Origin: Occultella glacieicola
Lineage (GTDB): Bacteria; Actinomycetota; Actinomycetes; Actinomycetales; Beutenbergiaceae
DNA length: 64,000 nt
Direction: 5' to 3'
Assembly (NCBI RefSeq): GCF_004353825.1
Contig: NZ_SMNA01000005.1
Location: 434,001-498,000 of the forward strand
Part shown: positions 59,144-64,000 of the stretch, piece by piece
How positions within the stretch are numbered: position 1 is the first letter of the stretch
Layout: every line of letters begins with the position of its first letter
Program-made: the position numbers and the translations under genes
Notes under the pieces: model-generated
Database searches by the model: none
What the model saw: only the letters and a program-made list of their open reading frames with translations
Told to the model about the DNA's origin: nothing

Positions 59144-59661
59144 GTACCACCGACACCCCCCGCGCCACAGGGCGACACCAGGAACGGGACGGGGTCGCCT
59201 ACCTCGTCTTCGAGCGCACGTTCCGGGCGCCGATCGCCGACGTCTGGGCGGCCGCGACCGAGTCCGACCGGCTGGTGCGCTGGATCGGCCACTGGGCCGG
59301 AGACCCGTCCAGCGGCTCGGTGTCCTTCTGGATGACCGCCGAGGCCGCAGACGCACCGGAGGAGACGATCTACATCGACGTCTGCGACGCGCCTCAACGC
59401 CTGGTGATGCGGTCGGCGCGTCCCGACGACAGCGCCGTCGAGTGGACCTGGCAGATCGACCTCGCCGAGACCGACGGCGTCACCACGCTGACATTCGCCC
59501 AGGAGGTCGGGGATGCCACCCTCGCGGAGGGCGTGGGCCCGGGGTGGGACTACTACCTCGACCGGATGGTCGCGGCGGAGACCGGCGCCGATCCCGGTAC
59601 GGTCGACTTCGACGCGTACTACCCGGCCCTCACCGAGCACTACCGCAACGAGTTGGCCTGA
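59140..59661 (+). CDS. SRPBCC (AHSA1-like) ligand-binding protein
   Basis: 173-residue START-like fold protein. The family start is YLVFERTFRAPIADVWAAAT and ESDRLVRWIGHWAGDP; the closing helix is VGPGWDYYLDRMVAAETGAD. AHSA1-like proteins coupled to ArsR regulators are thought to bind hydrophobic small molecules. The ATGA overlap with the arsR-like gene indicates co-translation. The ligand is unknown. Confidence 0.88.
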   Translation: MSTTDTPRATGRHQERDGVAYLVFERTFRAPIADVWAAATESDRLVRWIGHWAGDPSSGSVSFWMTAEAADAPEETIYIDVCDAPQRLVMRSARPDDSAVEWTWQIDLAETDGVTTLTFAQEVGDATLAEGVGPGWDYYLDRMVAAETGADPGTVDFDAYYPALTEHYRNELA

Positions 59662-59670
59662 CCGGCACCC

Positions 59671-60003
59671 TCACGTCCCCGGAGCGTTCGCGGCCCACCG
59701 GTGCGCGGCGTAGTCGACACCCACCGCCAGCCGGTAGACGCCCACAAGCGTCGCGACCAGACCCACCCCCGCGACGATGAGACCGACGGTCAGCCAGACC
59801 CGGCCGGGGTCGTTCTGCGCGGCACCGGTGAGTTCCCAGACCAGGCTGAGGTACCGGGCGTGGTCCACCGCCAGCCAGCCGCCCACCAGCAGCGCCACGC
59901 CGAAGGTGAGCACGACGGCGGAACCCACCGGCGACGGATCCGGCACCCGCAACCCGCCGCTCCCCTGCGTGCCCGACTCCCCCGCATCGCTCATGCGGGC
60001 CAT
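59671..60003 (-). CDS. small two-pass membrane protein
   Basis: 110 residues with a hydrophilic Gly/Ser N-terminus and two membrane helices (SAVVLTFGVALLVGGWLAVD and VWLTVGLIVAGVGLVATLVG), ending in a short basic tail. ATG 60003 is used; ATG 59994 would drop three residues, and neither has a clear ribosome site. Gene direction and GC pattern support coding. Unknown function; it does not resemble a transporter subunit. Confidence 0.6.
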   Translation of the reverse strand: MARMSDAGESGTQGSGGLRVPDPSPVGSAVVLTFGVALLVGGWLAVDHARYLSLVWELTGAAQNDPGRVWLTVGLIVAGVGLVATLVGVYRLAVGVDYAAHRWAANAPGT

Positions 60004-60069
60004 CAAACCACGCCGCGGCGACGGGCTCGGACCTGCCGGCCGCCTCGCGCGGACGCTCCCTCGGTCCGG

Positions 60070-60975
60070 TCAGCCCTTGATCCCGGTGAGCGTCACGCCC
60101 TCGACGAAGTAGCGCTGCAGCACGAAGAACAGCAAGACGATCGGGAGGATCACCACGAGCGATGCCGCCATCAGCAGACCCCACTGTGCGGTATAGGTGC
60201 TCTGGAACGTCGCGAGCCCGAGGGCCAGCGTGAAGTTGTCGCTGTCGGTCAGGTACAACAACGGGCCCAGGAAGTCGTTCCAGACCCCGATGAAGGTGAA
60301 GATCGTGACGACCACGATCACGGGTTTCGACAGCGGCATCACGATCCGCGTGAACACCTGCCACGGGTTCGCACCGTCGATGTAGGCGGCCTCATCCATC
60401 TCGTAGGGGATGGTGAGGAAGAACTGCCGGATCAGGAAGATGTTGAAGACACCGCCGCCAGCGCCGGCGAACCACGCCGGCAGCGTCAGCGGGATGAAGG
60501 TGTCCAGGGCACCGAGCGCGGCCCAGCCCACGAACGTCGGGATGAGGGTGACGGCGTACGGCAGCATCACGCCGGTCAAGAGCAACCCGAACACCAGGTT
60601 GCGACCGCGCCACCGAAGTCGCGCGAAGCTGAAGGCGGTCAGCGAGCAGGTCAGCACCGTCCCGGTGACGACGAGCACCTCGATGATCATCGTGTTGAGG
60701 AAGTAGCGCACGAACGGCTGCGCGGTCAGCGCGTCGGGAAAGTTCTCCCACGCGACCGGGTTCGGGATCCACTGGGGTGGATTGATGAAGATCTGGGCGT
60801 CCGTCATCAGGGCGCTGCGGACCAGCCAGACGAATGGCATCAGCATCGCCGCCGCGCCGAACGCGAGGATCAGGAACATCATCGCTCGCGTCAGGGGCCG
60901 CCCACCCGTGACCTGGTCGCCGGTGCGCCGACGTCGGCGTCCGACGCTCAGCACGGATCGCATCGAGGAACTCAT
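60070..60975 (-). CDS. carbohydrate ABC transporter permease, MalG/CUT1 type (second importer)
   Basis: 301 residues from ATG 60975, overlapping the MalF-type stop by 4 bp. After a basic N-terminus come six membrane segments (first MMFLILAFGAAAMLMPFVWL). The EAA loop is MDEAAYIDGANPWQVFTRIV and the ending FVEGVTLTGIKG is typical. It is the last gene of the operon, and no ATPase gene follows before the next rightward or leftward gene, again implying a shared ATPase. Confidence 0.93.
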   Translation of the reverse strand: MSSSMRSVLSVGRRRRRTGDQVTGGRPLTRAMMFLILAFGAAAMLMPFVWLVRSALMTDAQIFINPPQWIPNPVAWENFPDALTAQPFVRYFLNTMIIEVLVVTGTVLTCSLTAFSFARLRWRGRNLVFGLLLTGVMLPYAVTLIPTFVGWAALGALDTFIPLTLPAWFAGAGGGVFNIFLIRQFFLTIPYEMDEAAYIDGANPWQVFTRIVMPLSKPVIVVVTIFTFIGVWNDFLGPLLYLTDSDNFTLALGLATFQSTYTAQWGLLMAASLVVILPIVLLFFVLQRYFVEGVTLTGIKG

Positions 60976-61928
60976 CGCGCACCTCCCGCTTCGTAGTAGA
61001 CCCAGCTCCGGGCGTTGCGGAACAGCAGCGCCGTGATGACGAGCACGATGAGGAACAGCACCCAGGCCAGGGCGCTCGCGTATCCCATCTGGCTGTCCGT
61101 GAACGCCTGGGTGTACAGGTAGTAGATGTAGAACAGCGTCGCGTTGTTCGGGCCACCGCTCGTCATGATGTAGGCCTGGTTGAACACCTGGAACGTGCCG
61201 ATCACGCCGGTCACCAGGTTGTAGAAGATCACCGGCGTCATGAACGGCAGCGTGACGTGCCGGAACTTCGCCCACGCACCACCGCCGTCGAGTGCGACTG
61301 CCTCATAGAGGTGCCGTGGAACCCCCTGCAGCCCGGCGAGGAAGATCACCATCGCGTTCCCGAAGCCCCACGTGCTCATGATGATGAGCGAGGGCACCGC
61401 CGTGGACTCGGCGTAGATCCAGTTCGACGTCGGCAGTCCCAGCGCCCGCAGCACCGAGTTGAAGAGCCCGGAGTCCGGGTTGAAGATCCAGATCCACAGG
61501 ACCGCGCTGGCGACCGCGGGCACGAGTGTCGGCAGGTAGTAGATCGTGCGCCACATCGACTGCCGCCGCCAGCCGGCGTTGACCAGCATCGCCACGACGA
61601 ATCCGACCACCAGGGCGATCGGGACCGCGGCGAGGGTGTAGTAGGTGGTGACCCCGAGCGACTTCCAGAACAGTGGGTCGTCGACCATCGCCTGGTAGTT
61701 GCCCAGGCCGATGAAGTTCGGCGCCGCTCCTACGGTCCAGTCGGTCAGGCTGAAGATGAAGGACGCCACCATCGGCCCGATCGTGAAGATCAGGAAGCCG
61801 AGGATCGCCGGCATCGCGAACAGGACTCCCCACCGTGCCTCGGCGCGGCCCATCCGACTGCGACGCCGCCCTGCTGGTCGGGGCGGGGTGGTCGCCTCGG
61901 TGACCGGGTCCGCCGTCGCCGTGCTCAT
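60972..61928 (-). CDS. carbohydrate ABC transporter permease, MalF/CUT1 type (second importer)
   Basis: 318 residues from ATG 61928, overlapping the binding-protein stop as ATGA. A Pro/Arg-rich N-terminal tail precedes the first segment (GVLFAMPAILGFLIFTIGPM). EAA motif: LYEAVALDGGGAWAKFRHVT. The substrate-channel segment contains SGGPNNATLFYIYYLYTQAF, common in glycoside importers. Unlike the first importer there is no hairpin before it, so stoichiometry is not visibly adjusted. Confidence 0.93.
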   Translation of the reverse strand: MSTATADPVTEATTPPRPAGRRRSRMGRAEARWGVLFAMPAILGFLIFTIGPMVASFIFSLTDWTVGAAPNFIGLGNYQAMVDDPLFWKSLGVTTYYTLAAVPIALVVGFVVAMLVNAGWRRQSMWRTIYYLPTLVPAVASAVLWIWIFNPDSGLFNSVLRALGLPTSNWIYAESTAVPSLIIMSTWGFGNAMVIFLAGLQGVPRHLYEAVALDGGGAWAKFRHVTLPFMTPVIFYNLVTGVIGTFQVFNQAYIMTSGGPNNATLFYIYYLYTQAFTDSQMGYASALAWVLFLIVLVITALLFRNARSWVYYEAGGAR

Positions 61929-63295
61929 ACCCGCGGGTTCGGGTAGAAGCCCTGCAGCATCCCGTCGTTGAGCTGGCCGGCGACCTCGTCCATCACGGTC
62001 TGGACGTCTTCCTCGCCGGTCTGGATGCGTTCCATCGCGGGCGAGATCACCTTGTCGATGTCCTCGTAGTTCTTCATCCTCTCGGCGAAGTACCGCGTGG
62101 AGCTCGAGACCGCGTAGTCCACGACCGCGGTGCGGTACTCCTCGGGGTGCGCGTCGTTGTCGATCCAGACCTTCACGAGGTCGTCGTCGGTGTAGTACTT
62201 CTCCTCGACCGGCATCCACAGCCCTGACGAGAACAGGCTGACCACCGACGGGTCGGACTGGTAGGTGTACAGCTCCAGCGCCTCGTCGAGATGCTCGGTC
62301 TCCGTGGAGATGCCGATCGCGCCACCCATCGACGCCGTCGAGGGTGTTCCGTAACTCGGGAGCACCCCGATGCCGTACTCGAAGTCGGCCCCGCTGATGT
62401 CCAGCAGCGCCCACTGCCCGTCGATCGCCATCCCGAGGCGATCGGAGGCGAGTTGCGCCGCGGTCGACGGCGCATTGTTACCGAGCTGTGTGGGTGAGGG
62501 GGCCACCCGGTGCACGTGCATGAGGTCGACCAGGTTCTGCAGCACCTCCACCGCCTCCGGGCTGTTGAGCAGGGTGGTCGTGCCGGACTCGTCGACGACG
62601 TCGACGCCGTTGCTCAGCAGCAGCCCGTACCAGGCGGCCGACCACATGTTCGCCAACGTCCCGAACCGGGCCACCTGGGTGGTGTCGAACCCGTCCTCGT
62701 CGGGTCGGCGCCCGCTCTGGTCCACGGTGAGCCGGTACGCCGCCTCGACGAACGCGTCCCAGTTCCAGGCACCGTCGGCCGTGACCGGCGGCAGTTCGAT
62801 CCCGGCTTCGGAGAAGGCCTTCTTGTTGGTGAACAGGCACATGATCTCGAGTGCGGCCGGTGTGCCGAAGGTCTGGGTCTCGCTCCAGTAGTTGTACGCC
62901 TCCGGGAGCCGCTCGCCGATGCCCGGATAGTCGTCGAAGTACGGGGCGAGGTCGAGCAACCTGTCCTGTTCGGCCAGCCGGTAGGCCATCGGGTTGTTGA
63001 TGTAGGCGACGTCGGGCATCCGGTCGGACGCGATCAGGGCGTTGAGCTTGGTGTCGTAGTCGTCCGGCGTGTACAGCGGCTCGACCGTCAGGTCGACGTC
63101 CTCGGGCAGCGTGGTCTGGAAGCTGGAGAGCATGCCCTCGACCGCCTCCTGTTCCGCGGTCGACCCCCAGAACATGTACTGCATCTTGGGGCCGCCTGAG
63201 CTGCAGGCGACGAGGGAGCCGCCGACGGCGGTTCCCAGCGCGGCGACGCCGCCGAGACGGAGCACGTCTCGGCGGTTGAGGAAGATCGGCTTCAT
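61925..63295 (-). CDS. ABC sugar-binding lipoprotein (second importer)
   Basis: 456 residues from ATG 63295 behind AAGGAG. The export signal has a twin-arginine motif NRRDVLRLGG and lipobox LVAC with Cys31 lipidated. The mature protein is a family-1 solute-binding protein (MQYMFWGSTAEQEAVEGMLS, then VAYINNPMAYRLAEQDRLLD and DRLGMAIDGQWALLDISG). Several Trp residues (SAAWYGLLLSNG) suit a sugar ligand. The oxidoreductase encoded upstream in the same direction may process the sugar. Confidence 0.92.
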   Translation of the reverse strand: MKPIFLNRRDVLRLGGVAALGTAVGGSLVACSSGGPKMQYMFWGSTAEQEAVEGMLSSFQTTLPEDVDLTVEPLYTPDDYDTKLNALIASDRMPDVAYINNPMAYRLAEQDRLLDLAPYFDDYPGIGERLPEAYNYWSETQTFGTPAALEIMCLFTNKKAFSEAGIELPPVTADGAWNWDAFVEAAYRLTVDQSGRRPDEDGFDTTQVARFGTLANMWSAAWYGLLLSNGVDVVDESGTTTLLNSPEAVEVLQNLVDLMHVHRVAPSPTQLGNNAPSTAAQLASDRLGMAIDGQWALLDISGADFEYGIGVLPSYGTPSTASMGGAIGISTETEHLDEALELYTYQSDPSVVSLFSSGLWMPVEEKYYTDDDLVKVWIDNDAHPEEYRTAVVDYAVSSSTRYFAERMKNYEDIDKVISPAMERIQTGEEDVQTVMDEVAGQLNDGMLQGFYPNPRV

Positions 63296-63348
63296 TGTCG
63301 GGCTCCTTGCGGGTGGGTGTGCGAGGGGTGGGATCTTCCTGACGAGCG

Positions 63349-64000
63349 TCAGGAGGTTGTGGCGACCGGCACGCGCCGCCCGGTCTCGAAGGATGCGATC
63401 GCCGCGTGGGCCAGCTCGAGTGCACGGCGCCCGGCACGTGCGTGGATCGGTGGTGGGTCGCCGGCGCGCAGCGCCGAGAGCAGGTGCTCGACGTGTCGGT
63501 CGAACGTCCCGTGGAAGCGACGCGCCTCGTCGTCGAAGTAGCCCGCCTCCCAGACGCGGCGCTCCGCGTTCCCGGCTCGGGCGACCTCGAGACGACGGAC
63601 GGTGTCGTGGATCGTCAGGCGGCCGTCGGTCCCGTTGACCTCGACGAGCTGGCTGTCCGGATAGGCGTAGGAGGTGTCGTAGCTGCCCAGCATGGTGGCG
63701 ACCACGCCGTCGGCGAGTTCCAGCGCCAGCGCGATCGTGCTGTAGTCGCCGTACGTGGCGTCGGTCATCTGGGCCGCGACGGACACCACCGGACCGGCGA
63801 GGTGCTCGATCATGTCGAAGCCGTGGCACTGGGTCTCGATGAGGTTGGCGTGCCGCGAGGTGCCGTGGTTGGCCTCACCTCCGAACCGCCAGGTGACGAA
63901 GACCAGCCGCCCCAGCTCGCCGGCGTCGATCGCGGCTTTCGCGCGCTGCACGGGCTCGGCGTACCGGTGGTTGAAGTTGATCGCGAAGAAGCTGCCCGAC
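63349..64000 (-). CDS. Gfo/Idh/MocA-family oxidoreductase, 5' end beyond window
   Basis: The C-terminal 216 residues are present, entering the window in frame with FFAINFNHRYAEPVQRAKAA and the family motif AAIDAGELGRLVFVTWRFGG. The substrate-binding half shows NLIETQCHGFDMIEHLAGPV and the His pair of this family, then VEVNGTDGRLTIHDTVRRLE. The Rossmann domain lies outside. It is 53 bp upstream of the binding-protein gene and likely first in that operon, probably oxidising the imported sugar, polyol or inositol. Confidence 0.87.
   Translation of the reverse strand, partial: SGSFFAINFNHRYAEPVQRAKAAIDAGELGRLVFVTWRFGGEANHGTSRHANLIETQCHGFDMIEHLAGPVVSVAAQMTDATYGDYSTIALALELADGVVATMLGSYDTSYAYPDSQLVEVNGTDGRLTIHDTVRRLEVARAGNAERRVWEAGYFDDEARRFHGTFDRHVEHLLSALRAGDPPPIHARAGRRALELAHAAIASFETGRRVPVATTS

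Noticed and set aside
1-64000. tRNA genes, rRNA, insertion sequences, prophage or integrative element
   Set aside because: No T-loop signatures outside coding genes, no transposase or integrase, and no composition break that would support a recent insertion.

Overview
The window is high-GC, densely coding chromosome from an actinobacterium, most likely of the order Micrococcales. The pointers are Lsr2, CarD, SenX3-RegX3 with PhoU and GpmA beside it, a DUF2342 metalloprotease, a DinB-like mycothiol-dependent isomerase, and frequent GTG or TTG starts and 4-bp stop/start overlaps. The genus cannot be named from sequence alone. By eye I found no rRNA, tRNA, CRISPR array, insertion sequence or prophage. 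The left end cuts a hypothetical gene and the right end cuts a Gfo/Idh/MocA oxidoreductase.

1-2.8 kb: rlmB and cysS (translation). 3.0-14.5 kb: an accessory sugar-acid region with a FAH-family hydrolase, a secreted beta-helix protein, an acid-sugar dehydratase of the enolase superfamily, an SMP-30 lactonase, an ABC sugar importer, a divergent DapA-family enzyme, an SDR, a YesL-like membrane protein and an IclR regulator. Together they look like uptake plus a non-phosphorylative oxidise-lactonise-dehydrate-cleave route. 14.6-19.5 kb: a MarR/ABC-exporter pair, a PadR/permease-prefix pair and a CPBP protease gene broken by a frameshift, the first two with readable operators.

19.5-25.5 kb: carD, a lipoprotein, regX3-senX3, then phoU diverging from senX3 across a PHO-box-like array of three 11-bp units, then gpmA and a lactonase. 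25.6-41.5 kb: a nearly unbroken leftward run of housekeeping genes, read 5' to 3' as DUF2342 protease, tilS, hpt, ftsH, folE, folP, folB-folK fusion, DUF3180, two PH-domain proteins, a PanG-like/PanC fusion, lysS, a tiny membrane protein and lsr2. Two of these carry unusual architecture: the FolB-FolK protein has a roughly 410-residue Pro-rich repeat tail, and PanC is fused behind a putative ketopantoate reductase.

41.7-51.8 kb: dacB, ppa, a PNPOx-family protein, an NlpC/P60 hydrolase, the methionine pair metY-metX, an oxidoreductase, a DinB-like enzyme and an unknown two-part protein. 51.9-59.7 kb: a GlcD-type FAD/Fe-S dehydrogenase, an ECF sigma factor with its probable membrane regulator, small hypotheticals, and an ArsR/AHSA1 pair whose promoter predicts a leaderless mRNA. 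60-64 kb: a second ABC sugar importer with its oxidoreductase. Several long intergenic hairpins, three of which share a core, sit downstream of gene ends and look like a dispersed palindromic repeat family.
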